DNA from: CAXMST01 sp964196325
GTDB taxonomy: Bacteria > Actinomycetota > Thermoleophilia > Solirubrobacterales > 70-9
Length of the DNA: 61,896 nucleotides
Reading direction: 5' to 3'
Assembly: GCA_964196325.1 (NCBI GenBank)
Contig: CAXMST010000072.1
Location: 1-61,896 of the forward strand
The position numbers and the translations under genes were made by a program. The notes beneath the pieces were generated by a model. That model searched no databases and was not told where the DNA came from. It saw nothing but the letters and a program-made list of their open reading frames with translations. This document shows, in pieces, positions 51,215-60,310 of this stretch (position 1 is the stretch's first letter; every line of letters begins with the position of its first letter).

Positions 51215-52147
51215 TCATCGCTCGGTTCCAGCGACTGGCCGCTGACCCGAGGCGAGAGCCGCCAGGCCGGTCTCCTCCTGGTCGGGTCTGACGGCAGCCA
51301 TGCGCTCGGCGCGGCGCTGCTGCCAAATCGCCAGCACCATCGCGAAGACCGTGACGGCGAACAGCAGGGTCGCCATGATGTTCACCTGTGGCGGGAGCCC
51401 GATCCGGGCGGCGCCGAAGATCCAGAGCGGGAACGTCAGCGTGGTGCCGGCGTTGAAGTTTGAGATCACGAAGTCGTCGAGCGAGAGCGCGAAGGCGAGC
51501 AGCGCGCCAGCCATGACGCCCGGGAAGATCAGCGGCAGCGTCACCGTCCTGAAGGTGGTGAACGGAGTCGCGCCGAGGTCCTGGGCCGCCTCCTCGAGGC
51601 TGCGGTCGAACCCGATCAGCCGCGATCTGACGACGACGACTACGAAGCTGATCGAGAACATCACGTGGGCGATGAACAGCGACGCGAAGCCGAGCCCGAT
51701 GAACGTGTAGGTAAGGAACAGCGACAGCAGCGCGGCCCCGATCACGACCTCGGGCGTCGCGATCGGGAGGACGATCAAGACGTTAGCCGTCTTGCGGGCG
51801 ATGAACTCGTGGCGGACGAGCGCCAGGGCGATCATCGTTCCGAGCGTCGTTGCGACCACGGTCGAGGCGGCAGCGAGCTGGAGCGAGAGGATCATGGCGT
51901 CGGTCAGCTCGGGGACCGCGAACGGCTGCTCCCAGTGGCGCAGCGTGAACCCGTTCCAGACGAAGTTGAAGCGGCTCTGAGTGTCGTTGAAGGAGAACAG
52001 GATGATGATCGCCACCGGGATGAGCAGATAGGCGATCGCGAGCCCGGCGTAGACGTTGAGCGCGTTGTGGCGGATCCAACCCCAGACCTTGGCGAGCCGC
52101 GGGAATCGGACTGCGCGTGCCGGGCTTGGTGCAGTGCCTGCTTCCAT
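51215..52147 (-). CDS. potC: Spermidine/putrescine ABC transporter permease PotC
   Basis: A 310-residue permease with six helices. Helix 1 is VYAGLAIAYLLIPVAIIILFSFND. The EAA loop is EEAAQDLGATPFTTFRTVTLPLIFPGVMAGALLAF, followed by SLDDFVISNF, a PotC hallmark. Its ATG shares one base with the potB stop (TGATG). Longer in-frame readings (to 53071) overlap potB and are spurious. It forms the channel with PotB. Confidence 0.94.
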   Translation of the reverse strand: MEAGTAPSPARAVRFPRLAKVWGWIRHNALNVYAGLAIAYLLIPVAIIILFSFNDTQSRFNFVWNGFTLRHWEQPFAVPELTDAMILSLQLAAASTVVATTLGTMIALALVRHEFIARKTANVLIVLPIATPEVVIGAALLSLFLTYTFIGLGFASLFIAHVMFSISFVVVVVRSRLIGFDRSLEEAAQDLGATPFTTFRTVTLPLIFPGVMAGALLAFALSLDDFVISNFNAGTTLTFPLWIFGAARIGLPPQVNIMATLLFAVTVFAMVLAIWQQRRAERMAAVRPDQEETGLAALASGQRPVAGTER

Positions 52148-53145
52148 CAGGCCGCTCCCTCGGGCCGACCCGACATCGCGGACGCGTGGGACGGTGCCGG
52201 CGGCGAAGGCTCCGGCACCTCGGGCCGCCGGCTCGCCGGCTCGCCTCCGTCCGGTCGCTCGGGCCCGCCGTCCTCCGCCTCCATGATCGACTCGGTTCCG
52301 GCGAAGCGGATGTAGACGATCACGGCGATCAGGATCATCGTCATGAGAATGAACGAGAGCGCCGCCGCGGTCGGGTAATCCGTGACGTTGAGGTAGCGAT
52401 TCTGGATCACGTTGCCGATCATGAACTGCGAGGGGCCGCCCAGGAAGGTCGCGTTGATGAAGTCGCCGACCGACGGGATGAACATGAGCAGCACCCCGGC
52501 GACGATTCCCGGCGTCGACAGCGGCAGCGTCACCCGCAGGAAGGCCTGCCGGCTCGACGCGTAGAGGTCTTTCGCCGCCTCGATCAGACCCTTGTCGATC
52601 CGCTCGAGGCTGGCGTAGATCGGCAGGATCATGAACGGGAGGAAGTTGTAGGTGATGCCCATGATCACGGCGCCCGTTGTCTGCAGGATCCGCCCGTCCT
52701 CGGGAATGATCCCGAGGAACCTGAACGCGTCGGCGACCGGGCTCGCGTCGTCGAGGATCGTAGTCCAGGCGAGGGTCCGGATCAGGTAGGTCGTGAAGAA
52801 CGGGGCGATGACCGCAAACAGGAGCGCGTTCTTCCACTTCCCGGCCCGGAAGGCGATCGCGTAGGCGAGCGGATAGGCAATGAAGAGCGCGATCGCGGTC
52901 GCCACGCCCGCGTACCAGAACGAGCGAATGAAGTGCTCCGAGAACTCGGAGATCGACTCCGGATAGACCGCGAAGTTCCAGGTCAGCTCGAAGCCAGTGG
53001 CGAGCGTCCCCTCCCGCAGGGACATCACGAACATGATCGCCAGTGGGGCGACGAAGAACAGCAGCAGCCAAAGGAGGCCCGGGGCCAGCAGCACGTAGGG
53101 AGTCGTGCGCCGGCGGCGGCCGGCGGCGGCCGATCTCTTCAGCAC
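52147..53145 (-). CDS. potB: Spermidine/putrescine ABC transporter permease PotB
   Basis: A 332-residue permease. Features are YVLLAPGLLWLLLFFVAPLAIMFVMSL (helix 1), RSFWYAGVATAIALFIAYPLAYAIAF, the EAA loop EAAKDLYASSRQAFLRVTLPLSTPGIVAGVLLMF, and PSVGDFINATFLGGP. A hydrophilic C-terminal extension of about 45 residues (Pro/Glu/Gly-rich) is longer than usual. GTG start. It lies 246 bases downstream of potD with a strong hairpin in between. Confidence 0.94.
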   Translation of the reverse strand: MLKRSAAAGRRRRTTPYVLLAPGLLWLLLFFVAPLAIMFVMSLREGTLATGFELTWNFAVYPESISEFSEHFIRSFWYAGVATAIALFIAYPLAYAIAFRAGKWKNALLFAVIAPFFTTYLIRTLAWTTILDDASPVADAFRFLGIIPEDGRILQTTGAVIMGITYNFLPFMILPIYASLERIDKGLIEAAKDLYASSRQAFLRVTLPLSTPGIVAGVLLMFIPSVGDFINATFLGGPSQFMIGNVIQNRYLNVTDYPTAAALSFILMTMILIAVIVYIRFAGTESIMEAEDGGPERPDGGEPASRRPEVPEPSPPAPSHASAMSGRPEGAA

Positions 53146-53338
53146 CGCAGTCGTACCTCGGCCGTTGCGCTCAACTCAGCCGCCTCCCACGCGCTCGGAC
53201 TCTGATCCCCCATCCGCTCATCTCTCCTTCCGTCTGCATCCTTGCGTCGTCCACCGCCGCAGAACCCTCTCAAATGGCTGCCTGTCGATCGGCGACCACG
53301 CCGAGAGCGTTCATGCCCAAGCTCGCCGCGGTCAGGCG

Positions 53339-53370
53339 GGATCGCGGGCCGTGCCTCCGGCCCGCGATCC
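53339..53370 (-). other. Strong hairpin between potD and potB
   Basis: A perfect 12-bp stem, GGATCGCGGGCC/GGCCCGCGATCC, with an 8-base loop, 21 bases after the potD stop. No U tract follows. Similar structures after binding-protein genes stabilise their mRNA or partially stop polymerase so that binding protein exceeds permease. The rest of the 246-base gap (53146-53391) has no gene. Confidence 0.7.
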
Positions 53371-53391
53371 TCACCCTCGCCGCTCTGCCTG

Positions 53392-54552
53392 CTAGCCGCC
53401 AAGCACCTTCTCGAACGCCAGGGTGATCTCCTGCTCCTCCTCCGGGTCGAGGCTCCGGGCCTGGCTGCAGCCCTCGAGGAACTCCTCGCTCGGGAAGATC
53501 AACTCGTTCTCGGCCAGCTTCGGATCGCGCGATGCGAGCTCCTCCTTGGCGCCCTTGACAGGCGTCACGAAGTTGACCCACTCGGCGATGTCCGCCTGGA
53601 CCACAGGATCGTAGGCGAACTCCATGAACGCCTGCGCCGCCTGCGGGTTCGGCGCCCCGACCGGGATCACCATGTTGTCCGACCAGAGCTCGCAGCCCTC
53701 CTCGGGCATGACGAACTCGATGTTCGGGTCGTCGGCCGCGATCTGCACCGCGTCGCCCGACCATCCGAGCGAGATCGCCGCGTCGCCCTTCAGTATGTCG
53801 CGCGTGTAGCCGTTGCCGGTAAAGCGGCGGATCTGACCGTTGTCGACCTGCTCCTGCAGGAAGTCGATCGCCTCGAGCCAATCCTCCTTCGGCGCCTCGG
53901 CGGGGTCAATCCCATTCATCCTCAGAACCGCCGGCACCGTGTCGCGCATCTCGGTGAGCAACGTCACCTTGCCCTTGTACTTGGGATCGAACAGATCCGC
54001 GATCTTGGTGACGCCCTCGGCCTCGTCTGTGCGGACGACCAGCCCGGTCATGCCGCTCTGCCACGGCACCGAGTACTCCCGGCCCGGGTCGAACGTCGGA
54101 GCGATGAGCGATTCCACGAGGTTCTCCTGAACTGTGGGCAGCGCCTCCTTGTCGAGCTTCTGCAGATAGCCGAGCTCGATCATCTTCGCCACCATGAAGT
54201 CGGTGACGATCATCATGTCGCGGCCGCCCGAGTCGCCCTGTTCGAGCCCCTGCTGGACCTTGCCGAGGAACTCGGTGTTGTCGTTGATCTCCTCGATGTA
54301 GTCGGTCTTGATGCCCGTCAGCTCCTCAAACTCCTTGATCGAGCCGTTCTTGCCCGGGTCGACGTACAGCGGCCAGTTCGAGATCGTCACCTCACCGCTG
54401 GCGTCTCCCGCCGGGACCGTCTGCACCTCGCTGTCGTCGTCGTCGCCGCCGACGCCGCCACAGGCGGCGAGCGCGAGCGCTCCGACTAGTCCGAGCGTCG
54501 CCAGCCCGATCCGCCACCGGCGGCTCCGAGTCTGCTCTCGTTCCTCTCTCAT
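53392..54552 (-). CDS. potD: Polyamine-binding lipoprotein PotD
   Basis: A 386-residue solute-binding protein with lipobox ALAAC (Cys31). Family segments are EVTISNWPLYVDPGKNGSIKEFEELTGIKTDYIEEINDN, FMVAKMIELGYLQKLDKEALP, VPWQSGMTGLVV, and ISLGWSGDAVQIAADDPNIEFVMPEEG with acidic residues that bind amine groups. The start at ATG 54552 has a strong AGGAGG 7 bases before. It captures spermidine or putrescine for PotABC. Second gene of the operon, 48 bases after potA. Confidence 0.93.
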   Translation of the reverse strand: MREEREQTRSRRWRIGLATLGLVGALALAACGGVGGDDDDSEVQTVPAGDASGEVTISNWPLYVDPGKNGSIKEFEELTGIKTDYIEEINDNTEFLGKVQQGLEQGDSGGRDMMIVTDFMVAKMIELGYLQKLDKEALPTVQENLVESLIAPTFDPGREYSVPWQSGMTGLVVRTDEAEGVTKIADLFDPKYKGKVTLLTEMRDTVPAVLRMNGIDPAEAPKEDWLEAIDFLQEQVDNGQIRRFTGNGYTRDILKGDAAISLGWSGDAVQIAADDPNIEFVMPEEGCELWSDNMVIPVGAPNPQAAQAFMEFAYDPVVQADIAEWVNFVTPVKGAKEELASRDPKLAENELIFPSEEFLEGCSQARSLDPEEEQEITLAFEKVLGG

Positions 54553-54600
54553 CTCATCCTCCTGATTGGTTTTTCCATGTTTTCCCTTGGCCCTTGGTCC

Positions 54601-55851
54601 TTACTGGACGTGGACTCTCTCCTCTGCAAGCTCTGCTTGGCTGCTTCTCCCCGCCGACTCCCGCACAAGGTGGATGTGCTCCGGCGCCCAGCTCAGCCGG
54701 ACCTGCGCGCCGCCGCCGGGTAGCTCCTGGCGCCGGGCCTCGTCGGTGTTGGGCACGAGCACCGTCATCGGAACGTCTCCGGCCAGCCTGACGATGATCT
54801 GCGTCGATATCCCCAGGTATATGGAGCTCTCGACGACGCCGGTGACGTTCGGCGCTCCGCCGTCAGCGGGGCGATCCGCCCGGTCGATCCGCAGCTTCTC
54901 GGGCCGAACGACGGCGTGGCACACCTCCCCGGTCCCCAACCCGTTCCCCTCGGCCTCGATCTCAACGCCGGCGTCGAGTCGCACCGACGCAAGGTTGCCG
55001 TTCACCGAGGTCACCGCTCCCGGCATCAGGTTCGAGACCCCGATGAACCCGGCCACGAACGTCGTGCGCGGCCGCTCGTAGACCTCCTCCGGCTCGGAGA
55101 CCTGCTCGACGATGCCGCGGTTCATCACGGCGATCCGGTCGGACATCGTCAGCGCCTCCTCCTGGTCGTGGGTCACGTAGACGAACGTGATCCCGACCTC
55201 GCGCTGAATTCGCTTCAGCTCTATCTGCAGTCCCTTGCGCAGCTTCAGGTCCAGCGCTCCGAGCGGCTCGTCCAGGAGCAGGACCTTTGGCAGGTTGACG
55301 ACGGCGCGCGCCAGCGCGACGCGCTGCTGCTGTCCGCCCGAGAGCTGATTCGGCTTCCGGTTCAACTCGCCGCTCAGCCCGACCCGTTCCAGCTCCTCGC
55401 CGACGCGGCGCTCGGTCTCCGTGCGAGAGACCCGCTTGCGCTTGAGCCCGAACGCGACGTTGTCGCCGACACTCAGGTGCGGGAAGAGCGCGTAGCTTTG
55501 AAAGACCGTGTTGGTCGGTCGGCGATGGGCCGGGAGCCCGGCGACGTCGATGCCGTCGATCAGGATCGAGCCTTCGTTCGGCTGCTCGAACCCGGCCACG
55601 AGCCTCAATGTGGTCGTCTTCCCACAGCCGCTCGGGCCGAGGAGGGTGAAGAACTCGCCGGCCGCGATGTCGAGGTCGAGGTCGCGGACGGCAACGACAT
55701 CGCCGAAGCGCTTCGTCACGCCCCGCAGCTCGACGCTCGGGCGGACGTCGCTTACGCCTTGCGGCTCGGCCGCAATCTCTCCTGGTTGTGTTTCCTGCTT
55801 TGTCACCTGAGATCCAGTCAGCTCTCGGTCCCCGCCCTCAACGGCAGCCAT
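54601..55851 (-). CDS. potA: Polyamine ABC transporter ATPase PotA
   Basis: A 416-residue ATPase with Walker A GPSGCGKTT, VFQSYALFPHLSVGDNVAFGLK, signature LSGGQQQRVALARAV, Walker B VLLLDEPLGALD, and VTHDQEEALTMSDRIAVM. A C-terminal TOBE regulatory domain (about 290-400) includes MPGAVTSVNG, VVRPEKLRI and VVESSIYLGISTQIIVRL. ATG 55851 is preferred, with AAGGG upstream; a longer start at 55908 lies in the regulatory region. First gene of potADBC and divergent from the aminotransferase gene. Confidence 0.94.
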   Translation of the reverse strand: MAAVEGGDRELTGSQVTKQETQPGEIAAEPQGVSDVRPSVELRGVTKRFGDVVAVRDLDLDIAAGEFFTLLGPSGCGKTTTLRLVAGFEQPNEGSILIDGIDVAGLPAHRRPTNTVFQSYALFPHLSVGDNVAFGLKRKRVSRTETERRVGEELERVGLSGELNRKPNQLSGGQQQRVALARAVVNLPKVLLLDEPLGALDLKLRKGLQIELKRIQREVGITFVYVTHDQEEALTMSDRIAVMNRGIVEQVSEPEEVYERPRTTFVAGFIGVSNLMPGAVTSVNGNLASVRLDAGVEIEAEGNGLGTGEVCHAVVRPEKLRIDRADRPADGGAPNVTGVVESSIYLGISTQIIVRLAGDVPMTVLVPNTDEARRQELPGGGAQVRLSWAPEHIHLVRESAGRSSQAELAEERVHVQ

Positions 55852-55992
55852 GCTACTTACCCTTGGTCCTAAAGAGCCGAACCATGTCCGATCCGGCGGA
55901 CTTTGCAATCCCCGGATATCCCAAACTCAGGCGGCGAAGTTATCCAGAGCGTACAAGACCCCAGGGGGGTTTTGAACAATCTCCCGTTGTAG

Positions 55993-56007
55993 CCTTCCAC
56001 TGGAAGG
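55993..56007. promoter_or_regulatory. Palindrome between potA and the aminotransferase gene
   Basis: CCTTCCA-C-TGGAAGG, a perfect 7-1-7 inverted repeat in the 240-base divergent region, flanked by two CCGTTGT-like direct copies (55984-55990 and 56012-56018). It is a candidate operator for the PucR-type regulator encoded downstream. Confidence 0.5.
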
Positions 56008-56091
56008 TCTACCGTTGTGCAAACCGTCCGACCACGGCCCTGACGTGGCCTGCGATAACCCAGCTGAGATTCCCGAAAGAGAGCGATAGCG

Positions 56092-57489
56092 ATGGCAACA
56101 GCAACTGCAAAGCCCGCCAGCACCAGGGGCCAGAGCGCGCTCCAGGAGCTCGGCCGCCGCCACCTGTGGATGCACTTCTCCCGGATGGGCGGCTACGACC
56201 CCAAGCACGAGATTCCGATCATCACCCGCGGCGAGGGCCCCTATGTCTGGGACGAGCACGGCAACCGTTACCTGGACGGCCTCAGCGCCCTGTTTTGCTC
56301 GAACGTCGGCCACGGGCGCGCCGACTACGGGGAGGCCGCCGCCGCCCAGATCAAAGAGCTCGAGTTCTTTGTCACCTGGAGCTACGCCCATCCGCGTGCG
56401 ATCGAGCTTGCCGAGCGGGTTGCGCAGCTTGCCCCGGGCGACCTGAACCGCGTCTTCTTCGTCAACTCTGGCTCCGAGGCCGTCGAGACCGCGATCAAGG
56501 TCTCTCGCAACTGGCATCGGGCCCACGGCCGCGGTCAGCGCCACAAGATCATCGCCCGCGAGATCGCCTACCACGGAACCACGATGGGCGCGCTTGCGGC
56601 GACCGGGCTGACCGACCTCAAGGTCCAATTCGAGCCCGAGATGCCCGGCGCCCGTCACGTGCCCGGCACCAACTCCTACCGCTGGCCCGAGGATCGCGAC
56701 CCGCTCTGGGCGGCTGAGAAGATTCGTGAGCGGATCGAATTCGAGGGCCCCGACACGGTTGCGGCGGTGATCCTCGAGCCGGTGCAGAACGCCGGCGGCT
56801 GCATCCCGCCGCAGGAGGGCTACTTCCAGCGGGTGCGGGAGATCTGTGACGAGTTCGGCGTGCTGCTGATCAGCGATGAGGTGATCTGCTCGTGGGGCCG
56901 GCTCGGCCACTACTTCGGCTCAGAGCGCTTCGGCTACCAGCCCGACATCATCACCACCGCGAAGGCCCTGACCGGCGCTTACATCCCGATGGGCGCGTGC
57001 ATCATCAGCGATGAGATCTATGAGCCGTTCGGCTCCGGGCACGCCAGCTTTGCGCATGGCTCGACCTTCGGCGGTCACCCGGTCGCGGCGGCGGTGGCGC
57101 TGCGGAACCTCGATGTCTTCGAGGAGGAGGACCTCTGCGGTCACGTGCTGCGCAAGGAGGGCGAGTTCCGCGGCATGCTCGAGGAGCTGCGCGACATCCC
57201 GATCGTCGGCGATGTCCGCGGCGTTGGCTTCTTCCAGGCGATCGAGCTGGTCAAGGATCGCGAGACCAAGGAGAGCTTCGACGATGAGGAGTCGGAGTGG
57301 CTGCTGCGAGACTTTCTCTCCGGTGAGCTCTACAAGCAGGGGCTGATCTGCCGGACCGACGATCGTGGTGATCCCGTGATTCAGCTGGCGCCGCCGTTGG
57401 TCTGCGATACCGAGCAGTTCGAGGAGATCACGGGCGTCCTGCGTTCCGTGCTCGAGGAAGCGAACCACATCCTCGAGGGGCGCAGCTGA
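56092..57489 (+). CDS. Class III omega-aminotransferase (putrescine:pyruvate, SpuC-like)
   Basis: A 465-residue PLP enzyme: LDGLSALFCSNVGHGRADYGEAAAAQ, FFVNSGSEAVETAIKVSR, AYHGTTMGALAATGL, LEPVQNAGGCIPPQEGYFQ, LLISDEVICSWGRLG and TTAKALTGAYIPMGA with PLP-Lys291. The wording is closest to the putrescine/beta-alanine:pyruvate group. It should convert putrescine to 4-aminobutanal with alanine as product, matching import by PotABCD and alanine dehydrogenase downstream. A ribosome-binding GAGAGCGATAGCG precedes the ATG. It is divergent from potA. Confidence 0.92.
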   Translation: MATATAKPASTRGQSALQELGRRHLWMHFSRMGGYDPKHEIPIITRGEGPYVWDEHGNRYLDGLSALFCSNVGHGRADYGEAAAAQIKELEFFVTWSYAHPRAIELAERVAQLAPGDLNRVFFVNSGSEAVETAIKVSRNWHRAHGRGQRHKIIAREIAYHGTTMGALAATGLTDLKVQFEPEMPGARHVPGTNSYRWPEDRDPLWAAEKIRERIEFEGPDTVAAVILEPVQNAGGCIPPQEGYFQRVREICDEFGVLLISDEVICSWGRLGHYFGSERFGYQPDIITTAKALTGAYIPMGACIISDEIYEPFGSGHASFAHGSTFGGHPVAAAVALRNLDVFEEEDLCGHVLRKEGEFRGMLEELRDIPIVGDVRGVGFFQAIELVKDRETKESFDDEESEWLLRDFLSGELYKQGLICRTDDRGDPVIQLAPPLVCDTEQFEEITGVLRSVLEEANHILEGRS

Positions 57490-57528
57490 TGCTGCGTCAC
57501 CCCAACGCCCGGTACTGAGCCAGGGCCG

Positions 57529-59090
57529 ATGCTTACGGTTGAGGCCCTCCTCGATGACCTCGACTTGGAGCCGGCCTCCGAGCTCGGCGACGCGCCCCAC
57601 CCGATTCGCTGGGTGCACATCTCCGAGCTCGATGACCCGACACCGTTCCTGTCGGGCAGCGAGCTGCTGCTGACGACGGGGATCAACCTCCGGACTGCGG
57701 CCAGCCAGCGCCGCTTCGCCGGGCGTCTGGCCGAGCGCGGTCTCGCCGCACTCGGCTTCGGCACGGGCTTCGATCACGATCGCATACCCCCGGCGCTGCG
57801 CAGCGAGTGCAACGCGCTCGGGATCGTGCTGTTCGAGGCCCCCTATGAAACGCCGTTCATCGCGATCACCGAACGCGCGTTCACGCGGCTCGTCAACGAT
57901 CAGTACGACGTGCTCAAGCGCGGGATCGAGGTGCACGCCAAGCTCGAGGGTCTGGTGCTGGCCGAGCGCGGCCTCGGTGAGGTGTTGCGTGCGATCGCCC
58001 AGGCGGTCGGTGGAGCGGTGCTGCTGCTTGACGATCGCGGCGGTGAGTTGGCCCGCCACCCCCAGGAGCGGGGCGTCGCCGCCGAGGCGATCGCATGGAT
58101 CGGGGCCGAAGTGGCCGGGCGCTCGGCCAGCTCCAGGCAGGCGATGTTCGTGCCCGAGTCGGGGCCACTGTCGGGGCGAGCCGTCGCGGTGCCGGTGCCG
58201 ATCGGTGGTGAGGGGCCGCGAGGCCACTGGTTGGTTGCAATTCGCCGCAAGGGTCACGTCGGCGATCTCGAACGCTTGCTCGCGTGTCAGGCGGCCGTTG
58301 TCGTCGCGCTGGAGTTGATCGCGAGCGACTCGTCCGCAACACCGAGCGGCGTCTGGCGGGGGATGTGCTGGCCGAGGCGATCGGTGGCAATCTGGGGTCC
58401 AGCGAGCTTCGTGGACGCCTGGCTCCATTCGGGATCGGCAGTCCGGTGGCCGTTCTGTTGCTCGAGCTGGACCCCCGTCCCGGCCACCCGGACGCGCTCA
58501 GCGATGCGCTCGCGGCTGCCGGCGTGCCCTCCCTGGCAGCGGTCAACACGTCGGCGGGACGCCCGCTTCTGTGCGCGATCTTCGAGCCCGGCGACGGCGA
58601 CCCGGTCGCGATTGCCCGCAGCGCGCGCGCTGAGCTGGCTCGCGACGACTGTGCCGTTCGAGCCAGCGTCAGCAGGCCGACGCCGACAGAGGATCTGCGG
58701 CGCGCCTTCCACGAGGCGCGCTGCGCCCTGCAAGCGACGGCGCTGGCCAACGGCAGCGCCCCCGATGTCGCCTCGCACGAGCATCTCGGTGCCTTCACCC
58801 TGCTCCTCTCGATCCACGATGACGAGGCGCTGCGGGCCTATGCCGAGAACCTGCTCTCGCCAATCGAGGAGGGCGAGGGCGATTACGGCTCCGAGCTGCT
58901 GCGCTCGCTCGAGGCGTTCATCGAGCGCAACGGGCAGTGGGAGCGGGCCGCGCGCGACCTCTACTGCCACCGCCATACCCTCCGGTATCGGATCCGTCGG
59001 GTCGAGGAGCTGACCGGTCGCGACCTCGGCTCCGCGCAGGACCGGATCGAGTTGTGGCTGGCCCTGCGAGCGCGGGAGCTGGTCAAATGA
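57529..59090 (+). pseudogene. PucR-family regulator with one frameshift
   Basis: The first frame (57529 to about 58320) encodes the PucR N-terminal domain: MLTVEALLDDLDLEPASELG, the GSELLLTTG signature, GFGTGFDHDRIPPALR, then a GGDEF-like middle (GAVLLLDDRGG, ACQAAVVVALEL). The second frame continues from RERLVRNTERRLAGDVLAEAIGG to a CdaR/HTH_30 C-terminus, LEAFIERNGQWERAARDLYCHRHTLRYRIRRVEELTG, ending at 59090. One missing base near TTGATCGCGAGCG (58319) explains it; TTGATGCGCGAGCG would restore VALELMRERLV. The full protein would be about 520 residues. It probably regulates the flanking aminotransferase and ald genes, as AdeR does for ald in Bacillus. Confidence 0.82.
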
Positions 59091-59132
59091 GGACCGCAGG
59101 AGATCCCGCCAGTCGAACGAGGAGGCTTTGAG

Positions 59133-60269
59133 ATGAGGGTTGGTGTTCCGACCGAGATCAAGGATGACGAGTACCGGGTTGCGTTGACCGCGGCGGGAGC
59201 CCGCGAGCTGACCGAGAGCGGCCACGAGGTGCTGGTCCAGGCGGGGGCGGGCGAGGGCAGCTCGATCGCCGACGCCGACTATCTGGCGCAGGGCGCGCAG
59301 ATCGTCGGCGAGGCCGAGGACATCTGGTCCGAGGCTGAGCTGATCCTCGGGGTCAAGGAGCCGCAGCCCGGTGAGGTCGAGATGTTGCGGCCCGAGAGCA
59401 CCCTGTTCACCTACCTGCACCTCGCGCCTGATCCCGAGTTGACCAAAGGGCTCTGCGCCAGCGGCGCCACCTGCATCGCCTACGAGACGGTCACCGACGG
59501 CGCCGGCCGGCTGCCGCTGTTGGCGCCGATGAGCGAGGTCGCCGGCAAGATCGCAACCCAGGCAGGCGCGTTTTTCCTCGAGCGACCGCTCGGCGGCCGC
59601 GGCATCCTGCTCGGCGGGGTGCCCGGTGTGGCCGCCGCCAACGTCGTCGTGATCGGCGGCGGCGCGGTCGGCTTCAACGCCGCGAACATCGCGATCGGGA
59701 TGCAGGCCGATGTGTTCGTCTTCGAGCGCTCGATCGATCGCCTGCGCGAGCTCGACGCGATCTTCGCCGGCAGCTGCTCGACGGTCTACAGCTCGACTCT
59801 TGCGATCGAGGAGATGCTGCCCCAGGCCGACCTGGTGATCGGTGCGGTGCTCCTGCACGGGGCCAAGGCTCCCCATGTGATCAAGCGCGAACAGCTGGCC
59901 CTGATGAAGCAGCACGCCGTGCTCGTCGATGTCGCAATTGACCAGGGCGGTTGCTTCGAGACGTCGCGGCCGACCACCCATCGGGATCCCGTCTTCGAGG
60001 TCGACGGGATCATCCACTACTGCGTCGCGAACATGCCCGGGGCGGTGCCGATCACCTCGACCTACGCGCTGACGAACGCGACCATGCCCTACGTGCTCGC
60101 GCTGGCTGCGGCCGGCCTCGAGGTCGCGATCGAGCGTCAGCCGGGGTTGCGGGCGGGGGTGAACGTCGCTGGTGGCAGCGTCACCCACCCCGCGGTCGCT
60201 GAGGCCGTCGGCACCGACTGCATCTCCCCCGAGCAGGCGCTCGGGCTAGGGACCGCCTCCACCAACTGA
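59133..60269 (+). CDS. ald: Alanine dehydrogenase
   Basis: A 378-residue NAD-dependent alanine dehydrogenase. It starts MRVGVPTEIKDDEYRVALT (substrate Arg) and has catalytic Lys75 in GVKEPQPGE and His96 in YLHLAPD. The nucleotide fold is VVVIGGGAVGFNAANIAIGM, followed by VDVAIDQGGCFETSRPTTH with active-site Asp. It converts alanine to pyruvate and ammonium, recycling the product of the aminotransferase encoded two genes upstream. GAGGAGG lies shortly before the ATG. Confidence 0.96.
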   Translation: MRVGVPTEIKDDEYRVALTAAGARELTESGHEVLVQAGAGEGSSIADADYLAQGAQIVGEAEDIWSEAELILGVKEPQPGEVEMLRPESTLFTYLHLAPDPELTKGLCASGATCIAYETVTDGAGRLPLLAPMSEVAGKIATQAGAFFLERPLGGRGILLGGVPGVAAANVVVIGGGAVGFNAANIAIGMQADVFVFERSIDRLRELDAIFAGSCSTVYSSTLAIEEMLPQADLVIGAVLLHGAKAPHVIKREQLALMKQHAVLVDVAIDQGGCFETSRPTTHRDPVFEVDGIIHYCVANMPGAVPITSTYALTNATMPYVLALAAAGLEVAIERQPGLRAGVNVAGGSVTHPAVAEAVGTDCISPEQALGLGTASTN

Positions 60270-60310
60270 GAGCTGCGGGCATTCACCACCGAGGCGCCGC
60301 TAGTGGCCGT

